Assembly: GCA_947493165.1 (NCBI GenBank)
Contig: CANLPY010000002.1
Span: 496,001-560,000 of the forward strand
Reading direction: 5' to 3'
Length of the DNA: 64,000 nucleotides
Source: an uncultured Erythrobacter sp.
Lineage (GTDB): Bacteria; Pseudomonadota; Alphaproteobacteria; Sphingomonadales; Sphingomonadaceae
Shown here piece after piece: positions 32,221 to 41,130 of the stretch. Made by a program: the position numbers and the translations under genes. The stretch's first letter is position 1. Each line of letters begins with the position of its first letter. The notes below the pieces were generated by a model, which saw nothing but the letters and a program-made list of their open reading frames with translations, made no database searches and was not told the origin of the DNA.

Positions 32221-33006
32221 ATGATCACGCTTCTCTCACCTGCCAAAAAGCTCAATTTCGATGAAACCGACACCTCGTTGGAGGTCACGCAGCCTCGGCT
32301 GACAGCGGACACTCAGGCCATTGCAAAGATAGCAAAGAAGCAATCCGCCGCGGATCTTGGTCGGCTGATGCACATCTCTGAAAATTTGGCAGAACTCAAT
32401 GCAGAGCGCTTCAAGGCGTTCGACCTCGAAGGTCGCAGCAATTCAGCAAAGCCGGCTTGCCTGACCTTTGACGGAGATGTCTATTGGGGGCTTGAGGCAA
32501 AGAGCATGGATGAGGCCGCGCTCTCTTACGCACAGAAGCATTTGCGTATTTTGTCAGGCCTTTATGGTTTGCTGAGGCCAATGGATGCAATTCAGCCCTA
32601 TCGGTTGGAAATGGGCACCAAGATGGCCAACCCGCGAGGTAAGAACCTCTATGATTTTTGGGGCAGTTCGATCGGTGAGCAATTGGCGGATGATCTGGCT
32701 GAGCACAAGGATCATACCATCGTCAATTTGGCATCCAATGAGTATTTCAAGGCGGTCGACACCTCTATCCTGCTGGGTAAGGTGATCGAAGCAAGCTTCC
32801 TGAACGTCAAGGACGGTGAGGCGAGAAAGCTGATGTACCATGTGAAATTCGCACGCGGATTGATGGCGCGCTGGATCATGGAAAACCAGATTGAAACCGC
32901 CGATGATCTGCGGGGATTTGATTCAGAAGGCTATGCATTTGACGCGAAGGCCTCCAGCGAGACCGAGTTGGTCTTCTCACGCAAACAGCCGCCGGTGAAG
33001 AAATAG
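32221..33006 (+). CDS. yaaA: YaaA family peroxide-stress protein
   Basis: A 261-residue protein of the YaaA/DUF328 family, starting MITLLSPAKKLNFDE with the conserved GLYGLLRPMDAIQPYRLEMGT and NLASNEYFKAVD segments. In E. coli YaaA lowers intracellular free iron and limits oxidative DNA damage during peroxide stress; it has a helix-hairpin-helix-like DNA-binding fold. It stands alone here with a 142-bp upstream gap, but fits the peroxide-defence theme of the window. Confidence 0.92.
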   Translation: MITLLSPAKKLNFDETDTSLEVTQPRLTADTQAIAKIAKKQSAADLGRLMHISENLAELNAERFKAFDLEGRSNSAKPACLTFDGDVYWGLEAKSMDEAALSYAQKHLRILSGLYGLLRPMDAIQPYRLEMGTKMANPRGKNLYDFWGSSIGEQLADDLAEHKDHTIVNLASNEYFKAVDTSILLGKVIEASFLNVKDGEARKLMYHVKFARGLMARWIMENQIETADDLRGFDSEGYAFDAKASSETELVFSRKQPPVKK

Positions 33007-33064
33007 AGGCGGAGCTGGCTCAACCATAGCTAGCTCAATACGCAAGAGGGTCTAAGGTGATCGC

Positions 33065-33468
33065 GTGACGGGCAAGAAGAATTCAAACGAGCTGGCTGAG
33101 GATCGCACCGATCTAGCTGAAGATCGGACCGATTGGGCCGAGGATCGCACCATGATGGCGAATGAGCGCACATTTGCCGGATGGATGCGCACCGGTCTCG
33201 CCTCGGTCGGTATCGGGCTTGGCTTCAACGCTCTGTTCAACACTATGGAACCAGCATGGGTGCCTAAAGCGATTGCGACGATATTTATGATCATCGGCAT
33301 CTTCATCTTCTACGCCGCGCAGGACAAAGGATGTGCGGTGCAAAAACGGCTCGACGCGCATGAGGCCGAACCGATCAAGCGGATGAATATGCGGCTGATT
33401 GCAGGCTTTATGGGTTTCTCGAGTGCACTACTCGCGATCGCGATCTGGGTTATGAAATTTCCTGAGGC

Positions 33469-33472
<4 letters not shown>
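33065..33472 (+). CDS. DUF202 (YidH-like) membrane protein with N-terminal heptad repeats
   Basis: A 135-residue protein with three transmembrane helices (about residues 47-65, 73-92, 112-132) and the DUF202 motif ANERTFAGWMRTGLA. In front is a repeat LAEDRTD-LAEDRTD-WAEDRTM, three 7-residue units that merge into the motif MANERTF, suggesting growth of the N-terminus by duplication of a piece of it. GTG 33065 is used as start; no ATG is in frame before residue 31. Function of DUF202 proteins is unknown. Its 3' end overlaps the convergent sirtuin gene by four bases. Confidence 0.8.
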
Positions 33473-34170
<698 letters not shown>

Positions 34171-34204
34171 GGGTACAACAAACACGCCGAGTGGAGGTGA
34201 CGCA

Positions 34205-34945
34205 ATGGCAAACTCAGATACGCATTTCGGGATCGTCGGTCATAAAGGCCGAATGGGACGCGCGATATCTGCTGCAATCGAAGAAGCAGGACATGAAGCA
34301 ACGGTCGGCGTCGATGCGGGAGGGCATCTGGGCCCGGTCGTTTCGCAATGCGACGTGCTTGTCGATTTTTCCGCACCTGACGCGCTGCAAGACAATCTAG
34401 CCGCAGCCAAATCAGCTGGCATTCCGATCGTCATTGGAACGACCGGACTGGAAAGCGCGCAGTTTGCCGCGATTGAAGAGGCAGCGCGGACAATCCCGGT
34501 GCTGCAGACCGGAAATACGTCACTGGGTGTTACCTTGCTAGCGCACCTTGTTCGTGAAGCCGCAGCCAAGCTAGGTTCCGATTGGGATATTGAGGTCCTT
34601 GAAATGCACCACCGAGCCAAAGTCGATGCGCCTTCAGGCACGGCGAAACTGCTGGGTGAGGCGGCGGCTGAGGCGCGCGGCATGGTCCTATCCGATGCGA
34701 TGGACAGCGGCCGCCACGGACAGACGGGCGCAAGGCGCGAAGGCGACATCGGCTTTGCGACCTTACGCGGAGGTACAGTCGCAGGGGAGCACAGCGTGAT
34801 CTTTGCCGGCAATGAGGAGCGTATCGCGCTGTCGCACAGCGCTGAAAACCGCATGATCTTCGCTCGCGGAGCCGTGCGCGCGGCCGAATGGCTGATTGGC
34901 AAACCTGCCGGACGCTATTCGATGAATGACGTGCTGGGGCTGTGA
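34205..34945 (+). CDS. dapB: 4-hydroxy-tetrahydrodipicolinate reductase
   Basis: Reduces 4-hydroxy-tetrahydrodipicolinate in the lysine/meso-diaminopimelate pathway. 246 residues with the NAD(P) loop GHKGRMGRAI, the dinucleotide segment VLVDFSAPDALQDNL, the catalytic EMHHRAKVDAPSGTAK, and the C-terminal GFATLRGGTVAGEHSVIF. RBS GGAGG (34193-34197) supports ATG 34205. dapE is 3 kb away on the opposite strand, and nth starts 10 bases downstream. Confidence 0.96.
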   Translation: MANSDTHFGIVGHKGRMGRAISAAIEEAGHEATVGVDAGGHLGPVVSQCDVLVDFSAPDALQDNLAAAKSAGIPIVIGTTGLESAQFAAIEEAARTIPVLQTGNTSLGVTLLAHLVREAAAKLGSDWDIEVLEMHHRAKVDAPSGTAKLLGEAAAEARGMVLSDAMDSGRHGQTGARREGDIGFATLRGGTVAGEHSVIFAGNEERIALSHSAENRMIFARGAVRAAEWLIGKPAGRYSMNDVLGL

Positions 34946-34955
34946 CACTTTTCCG

Positions 34956-35606
34956 ATGACCAAAGACCAGATTTTTGAGTTTTTCCGCCGCTTGGCAGAG
35001 GATAATCCAGAGCCGGAAACCGAGCTAGAATATGGCAATGCCTATCAGCTGGTCGTTGCCGTGGCCCTCTCTGCGCAGGCGACCGATGTTGGCGTGAACA
35101 AGGCGACGCGCGCGCTGTTTGCGAAGGTGGAAACGCCTCAGCAGATGCTTGATCTGGGGCTGGAGGGCCTCACCGAGCACATCAAGACGATCGGTCTGTT
35201 CAACTCCAAAGCGAAGAACGTCATCGCGCTCTCGCAGCTCTTGATCGACGATCATGGCGGCGAAGTTCCGGATACACGCGAGGACCTCGTGCGGCTGCCC
35301 GGCGTGGGGCGAAAGACGGCGAATGTCGTGCTCAATTGCTGGTTCAAGCAAGAAACCTTTGCGGTCGACACGCATATCCTGCGGATGGGGAACCGCACAG
35401 GCCTGGCCAAAGGCAAGACGCCGGAACAGGTCGAGGCAAAGCTGGAGAAACGCGTGCCGCAGCCCTTCCGCCTGCACGCGCATCACTGGCTGATCCTGCA
35501 TGGCCGCTATGTCTGCAAAGCGCGCACGCCGGAATGCTGGCGGTGTCAGCTGACGGATCTGTGCAGCTTTAGGAAGAAGGTGCTGGAGGCGCCGAAGGGG
35601 CGGTGA
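34956..35606 (+). CDS. nth: Endonuclease III
   Basis: Base-excision repair glycosylase/AP lyase for oxidised pyrimidines, 216 residues. The helix-hairpin-helix LPGVGRKTANVV carries the catalytic lysine, VDTHILRM the catalytic aspartate, and the C-terminal CKARTPECWRCQLTDLC matches the C-x6-C-x2-C-x5-C [4Fe-4S] motif. Start ATG 34956 (MTKDQIFEFFRRL) is ten bases after dapB. The following small gene overlaps its stop. Confidence 0.96.
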   Translation: MTKDQIFEFFRRLAEDNPEPETELEYGNAYQLVVAVALSAQATDVGVNKATRALFAKVETPQQMLDLGLEGLTEHIKTIGLFNSKAKNVIALSQLLIDDHGGEVPDTREDLVRLPGVGRKTANVVLNCWFKQETFAVDTHILRMGNRTGLAKGKTPEQVEAKLEKRVPQPFRLHAHHWLILHGRYVCKARTPECWRCQLTDLCSFRKKVLEAPKGR

Positions 35607-35962
35607 TGGATGCGCTAGGACCAAATCATCTGCTTACCAAGCGGGCAGCAGATCTGCGCAAGATTAAACATAGCTTTCTTGCAGACGTAACGCTGTATTC
35701 TACGGATCAGGGCGGAAAGAACCTGCCCGCCTATCCTGGCTGGGGTTGCCCCTGCATTGCCAGCACCGACAAGCAAATCGCAGGCTGGGATGCGTGGCCT
35801 GTGCTAGAGAAACCAATCTTACCCGGAGACAAACGCAAAAACGTACCGTTCGTTTTCCTCAGCGAAGAAGGAGCTGAAGCCATCGGCAAACTAGAGTCGT
35901 TCTACCTATGGGAAGGGAAAGTCATTGGCGAGGCGAGCATTGTAAAAGAACCTTCCGACTAG
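35606..35962 (+). CDS. Small protein resembling an EF-Tu C-terminal-type barrel
   Basis: A 118-residue protein of unknown function. The order of motifs ADVTLYSTDQGGKNLPAYPGW, then a WPVLEKPILPGD strand, then PFVFLSEEGAEAI and LYLWEGKVIGEASIV resembles small proteins similar to the third domain of EF-Tu (a six-stranded barrel). That relation is by eye only. It has four Lys/Arg-rich patches and a short CPC near residue 49. The ATG overlaps the nth stop by one base (TGATG), so expression is coupled to nth. Confidence 0.6.
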   Translation: MDALGPNHLLTKRAADLRKIKHSFLADVTLYSTDQGGKNLPAYPGWGCPCIASTDKQIAGWDAWPVLEKPILPGDKRKNVPFVFLSEEGAEAIGKLESFYLWEGKVIGEASIVKEPSD

Positions 35963-35966
35963 AAAC

Positions 35967-37214
35967 CTAAACATCATCCGCGCTGATCATTTCTTCGCGG
36001 TCGATCTCGTCCAGCAAGCTCGCCACCGTCGTCGCTACGGCTGCATCGCCGCTCACATTGGTGGTGGTCCGCATCATATCCATGATCCGGTCAACACCGG
36101 CCACGAAGGCAATGGTCTCCAGCGGCACGCCGACAGCGCCAAACACCAGCGCCATCATGATGAGGCCTGCGCCCGGAATGCCCGCTGCGCCAATCGCGCC
36201 GAGCGTCGCGAGGATTGAGATGAGGAAATACTGACCCCAGCTGAGATCCACACCGAAGATCGACGCGCCAAACAGGGTCGCAAGGCCAAGATACATCGCC
36301 GTGCCGTTCATATTGATCGTCGCGCCAAGGCTGATCACGAATGCTGCGATGGAATTGGGAATGCCCAAGTTTCGCTCTGCGCAGCGCAAAGTAACCGGCA
36401 GCGTCGCATTGGAGCTGGCCGTGGAATAGCTGACCGCAACCGCATCCACGATCCCGCGGAAGAAATCGATGATCGGCAGTTTCGCGATCAGCTTGATCAT
36501 CGCCGAATACATGACGCCAATGATCAGGAAACAACCGAGATAATTGAGCACCACAAGCCAACTCAGAGCCTTCAAGGCATCCACGCCGAGCGTGCCCGCG
36601 ACCCAGGCCATCAGCGCAAACACGCCAAACGGGGTCAGCTCCATCACGATCATCGTGACTTTCTGCATCACAACCGCGCCGCTATCGAAGATCTTCTGGA
36701 CCGGTTCGCCATCGCGCCCGGCCATCAGAATGCCGATCCCGATCAGTAGGGAGAACACGATCAGCGGCAGCACCGCGACGTCCGCCATCACCTGCACCGG
36801 GCTTTCAGGCACGATGGAGAGCACCATATCGATGGCGGTGGTTTCATTAGGTTCAGGCGTCGGAACTTCGGGCGTCCCCAGCTCCTCCTTGCTCGGGAAG
36901 AGCCCCAGATTCACCGCGCCCGTGCCCAGCGCCAGACCAAGCCACACAGCAATCTGGCCGCTCACCACGAACAGAATAATGGCTCGTCCGCCAACCGCGC
37001 CAAGCTTTCGCAGATCACCGATGGCGGCGACACCAGCCACCAGGCTGAAGAAGATTAGCGGGACGACCAGCATCTTGATCGACTTGATAAAGAAGTCGCC
37101 GATCCACTTGATGCTTTCCGCTTCCGGCCCCCAGAAGAGGCCCAGCGCAATGCCAAGGATCAGCGCCCCGATTACCCGTTGCCACAAGGGAATATTGAAC
37201 CAAGCCTTCAGCAC
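35967..37214 (-). CDS. Dicarboxylate/amino acid:cation symporter
   Basis: A 415-residue DAACS-family transporter (GltP/DctA/GltT type). The hallmark re-entrant loop sequences SLGATINMNGTAMYLGLA and GAAGIPGAGLIMMALVF, and the segment SYSTASSNATLPVTLRCAE, are present with about eight transmembrane helices. It is likely to take up C4-dicarboxylates or glutamate/aspartate with sodium or protons. GTG 37214 is the start (MLKAWFNIPLWQ). dapE is 16 bases upstream on the same strand. Confidence 0.9.
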   Translation of the reverse strand: MLKAWFNIPLWQRVIGALILGIALGLFWGPEAESIKWIGDFFIKSIKMLVVPLIFFSLVAGVAAIGDLRKLGAVGGRAIILFVVSGQIAVWLGLALGTGAVNLGLFPSKEELGTPEVPTPEPNETTAIDMVLSIVPESPVQVMADVAVLPLIVFSLLIGIGILMAGRDGEPVQKIFDSGAVVMQKVTMIVMELTPFGVFALMAWVAGTLGVDALKALSWLVVLNYLGCFLIIGVMYSAMIKLIAKLPIIDFFRGIVDAVAVSYSTASSNATLPVTLRCAERNLGIPNSIAAFVISLGATINMNGTAMYLGLATLFGASIFGVDLSWGQYFLISILATLGAIGAAGIPGAGLIMMALVFGAVGVPLETIAFVAGVDRIMDMMRTTTNVSGDAAVATTVASLLDEIDREEMISADDV

Positions 37215-37230
37215 ATCTGCGCTCCCGCGT

Positions 37231-38370
37231 TTAGTCGTGTTTTAGAGCGGCCAAGGCCACATTCGTATAGATCCGGGCCAGCGCATCCAGATCAGCAATG
37301 GCCACCGCTTCATCGCGCTTATGCATGGTTGCGTTGCAAAGCCCAAATTCAATCACTGGGCAAACATTGCGCAGGAAGCGCGCATCCGATGTGCCGCCGC
37401 TGGTGGAGGCCTCTGGCGCGGTGCCGGTTTCCGCCTCAACCGCATCCGCAATCATCTGCGAAAATGCGCCCGGCTCGGTCAGAAATGGCTCACCAGAGAT
37501 GACCGGCCGCGCTGTCCCGCCGTGGTTTTCGGCGATGGAGCTGACCCTGTCGGACAGGCTAGTGCCGCTGTGCAAATCGTTGAAGCGGATCGAAATGCGC
37601 GCTTCCGCTTTTGCTGGAATGACATTGTGCGCTTTGTTCCCGACGGTCAGATCGGTGATCTCCAGATTGGAAGGTTGGAACCAATCGGTCCCCGTATCCA
37701 AAGTAAGCGCATCAAGCTCACCCAGCATCGCCACGAGTTTGGGCAGCGGATTGTCGGCCAGATGCGGATAGGCGACGTGGCCCTGCGTGCCCTCCACGCT
37801 CAGCCAGATATTGACTGAACCGCGCCGTCCGATCTTCATCATATCGCCCAAGCGGTTGACGCTGGTCGGCTCCCCGACCAGACACAGATCGGGCTGGATA
37901 TCCTGCTCGCGCATGTAATCGATCAGCGCGCGCGTTCCGTGCAGCGCGGGGCCTTCTTCATCGCCCGTGATGATGAAACTGATCGTGCCTGCATCTTGCG
38001 GCACATCGGCGACCGCCGCGATCATGGCGGCAATCGCGCCTTTCATATCGACCGCGCCGCGCCCATATAGCAGATCGCCCCTGATCTCTGGCTCGAAAGG
38101 AGCGCTGGTCCATCCCTCACCCGGAGGGACAACATCCAAATGGCCAGCAAAAGCAAAGTGCTTTGACCCGTTGGGGCCTTTGCGAATGGCAAACAGGTTC
38201 TCAACCGGGGCTTCATCGCTGCCCTCTGGCCCATCGCCGCGCGTGAAACGATGGATCGCAAAGCCATGCGGTGTCAGCATCGCCTCCATCTCGTCGAACA
38301 CCGTACCAGTCGCCGGCGTAACGCTGGGCGCTGCGATAAGCCGCTGCGCAATGTCCAAGATGGCAGTCAT
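37231..38370 (-). CDS. dapE: Succinyl-diaminopimelate desuccinylase
   Basis: Zinc peptidase-fold enzyme of lysine/mDAP synthesis, 379 residues. Metal-binding motifs FAFAGHLDVVPPGEGW, GRGAVDMKGAIAA and ITGDEEGPALHGTR are visible, with the SGGTSDARFL loop near the C-terminus. Its ATG overlaps the stop of the upstream S1/P1 nuclease gene by four bases, so the two are translated together. Confidence 0.95.
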   Translation of the reverse strand: MTAILDIAQRLIAAPSVTPATGTVFDEMEAMLTPHGFAIHRFTRGDGPEGSDEAPVENLFAIRKGPNGSKHFAFAGHLDVVPPGEGWTSAPFEPEIRGDLLYGRGAVDMKGAIAAMIAAVADVPQDAGTISFIITGDEEGPALHGTRALIDYMREQDIQPDLCLVGEPTSVNRLGDMMKIGRRGSVNIWLSVEGTQGHVAYPHLADNPLPKLVAMLGELDALTLDTGTDWFQPSNLEITDLTVGNKAHNVIPAKAEARISIRFNDLHSGTSLSDRVSSIAENHGGTARPVISGEPFLTEPGAFSQMIADAVEAETGTAPEASTSGGTSDARFLRNVCPVIEFGLCNATMHKRDEAVAIADLDALARIYTNVALAALKHD

Positions 38371-39251
38371 CGGCGATCCTCTTGTTTCAATGGGCCGGGA
38401 GCAAAGGCGCTTTCAATCAGCTCCGCGATCCTGATGCCTGATTGCTGAACCCTGCGGCGCGCAATCGGCACGCCGGCGACGATATCCTCTTGGCTCAAGG
38501 CGGTTTTGTTTGGCAGCTCCGTGCCGCAAACATCCTGGTGATCGAAGGCGGTTGGGTAGACGAAATCGCGGGCGATCCTCCAGCTTTCTCGGCCCCAATC
38601 CGCCGGTGATCCGCCGCCCAGTTCGCTGCGCTCTGATTCGCTATAAGAGCGGACAACAGGCCGTGCTCCGCTGGTAATTGCGCGCTCTGCCAAGGGACCA
38701 TCCCAGATCCAATGCAGATTGAGGCTGGGAACGATGCCATAATCCGTCTCACGGTCGTTGCCGCCGCGATCATCCTTGTCGCCCGAATGCAGCGGCATGT
38801 GAATGTCGCCGGCGAAATGGACCATGAAGGCGAGCGCTTCTAAGCGAATGTGATCGGGTAGGCTTTCATCAGCGAGAATGCGGTGGCTGCGCTCAATCTG
38901 AGCGGTCACACAATTCCCGCCAGAGCAGTTTGCGCGCGGGTTGTAGGCCTCGCAAATCGGCGTGGTTCGGTAATGCCATGCTGCGGTGTAGGCCCACCGC
39001 CAACGTGTGCGGCGAACGCAATCTGGCCAAACGCTTGCACTCTTCAAACTTGAAAGCGAGCATTCTGGCGTGCCAAGCAATTCCTCAGACCGTAGCAATT
39101 GGGCGATCTTCGCGCGGGATTGCGGGGAGATATTAGCATCGGCAATCTGAGCTGTCTTCTCGTGCGCGTAAAAGCCCCAAGCATTAGCGACACTCGGCAA
39201 AGCCATTGCGATGATGGCTGCGCAAAGTACCGCAAAAACGCGATGCATCAT
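38367..39251 (-). CDS. S1/P1-type nuclease, exported
   Basis: A 294-residue secreted zinc nuclease. A signal peptide ends at about residue 24 (ANA), so the mature protein begins with Trp, the first residue that ligands zinc in S1/P1 enzymes (WGFYAHEKTAQIA). Further ligands lie in MVHFAGDIHMPLHSGDKDDRGGND. Such enzymes cut single-stranded nucleic acids and remove 3'-phosphates in nutrient scavenging. It overlaps the upstream GST gene in TGATG fashion and dapE in ATGA fashion. Two ATG codons (39251, 39248) are possible starts. Confidence 0.88.
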   Translation of the reverse strand: MMHRVFAVLCAAIIAMALPSVANAWGFYAHEKTAQIADANISPQSRAKIAQLLRSEELLGTPECSLSSLKSASVWPDCVRRTRWRWAYTAAWHYRTTPICEAYNPRANCSGGNCVTAQIERSHRILADESLPDHIRLEALAFMVHFAGDIHMPLHSGDKDDRGGNDRETDYGIVPSLNLHWIWDGPLAERAITSGARPVVRSYSESERSELGGGSPADWGRESWRIARDFVYPTAFDHQDVCGTELPNKTALSQEDIVAGVPIARRRVQQSGIRIAELIESAFAPGPLKQEDRR

Positions 39252-39913
39252 CAACCTACGCTCTCATATTGCTCAATCACCCACTGCTCATCTTCAGAGG
39301 CGGCGACCCACTCTTGCATCCAGGCATGTTCCCACAAGGCTTGCATATAGGCCTCTGCAAAGCCGGGAACACCGATACCGTAAGTGATGAAGCGCGAGAC
39401 GACCGGCGCGTAGAAAATGTCTGCCGCACCAAACGTGCCAAACAGAAACGGCCCGCTACTGCCATATCGAGAGCGCGCCTCTGCCCATAGGGTCAGAATA
39501 CGCACGATGTCCTGGCGCGCTTCTTCCGAGACGTCCTCCAGCTTCACCTTGCGGCGGACATTCATCGGCAGATCCCGGCGCAGCGCGGCGTAAGAGGAGT
39601 GCATTTCCGCGACCATAGCGCGGGCCATACCGCGTGCGCTATCATCCTTGGGCCAGAACCGGTCGCGCCCCACCTTGTCGGCGAGATATTCCATGATGGC
39701 CAAGCTATCCCAAATCACAGTTTCATCATCCCACAGGATGGGAACTTTACCATGAGAGGGCTGCACGTCGCCCATTTCTTGCTTTTGCCGATCCCAATGC
39801 TCACCCAGAATGGGCACGGTTATCTCTTCAAAAGAGAGGCCTGACTGCTTCGCCGCGAGCCAGCCGCGCATGCTCCAACTGGAGTAATTTTTATTGCCGA
39901 TAATCAGCTTCAT
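39251..39913 (-). CDS. Glutathione S-transferase family protein
   Basis: A 220-residue GST with an N-terminal thioredoxin-fold domain (MKLIIGNKNYSSWSMRGW, KVPILWDDETVIWDSLAIMEYLADK) and a C-terminal helical domain. The serine in SSWSMR is the probable active-site residue, as in zeta- and related classes. The start ATG 39913 is chosen by family pattern; the frame is open 13 codons further. Followed by the S1/P1 nuclease without a gap. Confidence 0.87.
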   Translation of the reverse strand: MKLIIGNKNYSSWSMRGWLAAKQSGLSFEEITVPILGEHWDRQKQEMGDVQPSHGKVPILWDDETVIWDSLAIMEYLADKVGRDRFWPKDDSARGMARAMVAEMHSSYAALRRDLPMNVRRKVKLEDVSEEARQDIVRILTLWAEARSRYGSSGPFLFGTFGAADIFYAPVVSRFITYGIGVPGFAEAYMQALWEHAWMQEWVAASEDEQWVIEQYESVG

Positions 39914-40051
39914 ATGCACTTGGCTCCACTGCGCTGGCGGCGTCACGCACACCGGCGCTCACCGCAATTTCCATTGCCCTAGGTATTCAGTGTTTCGCTG
40001 TCGAGCCTGAACGGGTTACGGTGACCCGAATCTTTATTGGAGCGAACATCA

Positions 40052-40471
40052 GTGGCCATACCACCCTTCCACCTTGCTTTCCCTGTCGACGATCTTGCCG
40101 CAGCGCGCGCGTTTTACGGCGGCACTATGGGCTGCAGCGAAGGCCGCAGCTCAGACGAATGGATAGACTTCGATTTTAGAGGACATCAGATTGTTGCTCA
40201 TCTGGCGCCGGATAGCGCAGGCGATAGAGCCAGCAATGCCGTTGACGGTCACGGTGTGCCGGTCCCGCATTTCGGACTGGTCATGGAAATGACGGATTGG
40301 GAAAATCTCGCTGACAGACTGAAAGCCGCCGGGACGCAGTTCGTTATTGAGCCGACCGTCCGCTTCAAAGGGCAAATCGGAGAGCAAGCGACGATGTTCT
40401 TCCGCGATCCAGCCGGCAACGCCATCGAAATGAAGGCGTTTGCAGACCCAGATCAGCTTTTCTCGAAGTAA
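40052..40471 (+). CDS. VOC (glyoxalase/dioxygenase) superfamily protein
   Basis: A 139-residue single-domain vicinal-oxygen-chelate protein: [19 protein letters not shown], then the second paired module [15 protein letters not shown]. Putative metal ligands are His in FHLAF and Glu in AIEMKAF. Substrate unknown. GTG 40052 ([10 protein letters not shown]) is preceded by GGAG at 11 bases. The 3' end overlaps the convergent engB gene by 19 bases. Confidence 0.85.
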   Translation: MAIPPFHLAFPVDDLAAARAFYGGTMGCSEGRSSDEWIDFDFRGHQIVAHLAPDSAGDRASNAVDGHGVPVPHFGLVMEMTDWENLADRLKAAGTQFVIEPTVRFKGQIGEQATMFFRDPAGNAIEMKAFADPDQLFSK

Positions 40472-41127
40472 CTCTCGCCCAAGGCATCCTGCAATACCGC
40501 CGCGCGCAGCGCCGCAATCCCCATGCCTTTTTCACTGCTTGTTACGTGCAGTTCTGGAAACGCGGCCGGATGCTTGCGCGCTTCCGCTGCGACAGCCTCA
40601 ACTGTTTTGGCAAGCTCGCTGGCCTTGATCTTGTCGGCCTTGGTCAGCACCACACGGTAGCCGACCGCCGATTCGTCCAACATAGTCATCATTTCACGGT
40701 CGACATCTTTGAGACCATGGCGGCTATCGACCAGCACCAGGTTGCGAGCCAGCACTTGCCGCCCACGCAAATATTGGCGGACCAGTTTCTTCCATGTCTC
40801 GACGACTTTGGGAGGTGCCTTGGCAAAGCCATAGCCGGGCATGTCAACCAAGCGAAGTAAGGTCGGTTCACCGACTTCAAATATGTTTAGCTCTTGCGTC
40901 CGACCCGGCGTCACCGATGCGCGCGCAATCGCTTTGCGGCCGGTCAGCGCATTGAGCAGTGAGCTCTTACCGACGTTCGAACGCCCACAAAATGCGATTT
41001 CCGGCACGGTCGGTTCCGGCAGGAACTTAAGCTGCGGAGCAGACAGCAAGAAGTCCACACGCCCGGAAAACAACTTTGTTGCCTTACGTTCGCGGTAATC
41101 CTGTGCGCGCTCTTCCTCAGGCGACAT
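40453..41127 (-). CDS. engB: Ribosome-biogenesis GTP-binding protein EngB/YsxC
   Basis: A 224-residue GTPase involved in 50S assembly. G1 [12 protein letters not shown]3 DMPGYGFAK and G4 TKADK are present. ATG 41127 is three bases after the yidC stop (a TTG at 41130 would overlap). It is the last gene of the rpmH-rnpA-yidD-yidC-engB set. Confidence 0.95.
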   Translation of the reverse strand: MSPEEERAQDYRERKATKLFSGRVDFLLSAPQLKFLPEPTVPEIAFCGRSNVGKSSLLNALTGRKAIARASVTPGRTQELNIFEVGEPTLLRLVDMPGYGFAKAPPKVVETWKKLVRQYLRGRQVLARNLVLVDSRHGLKDVDREMMTMLDESAVGYRVVLTKADKIKASELAKTVEAVAAEARKHPAAFPELHVTSSEKGMGIAALRAAVLQDALGESYFEKS

Positions 41128-41130
41128 CAA

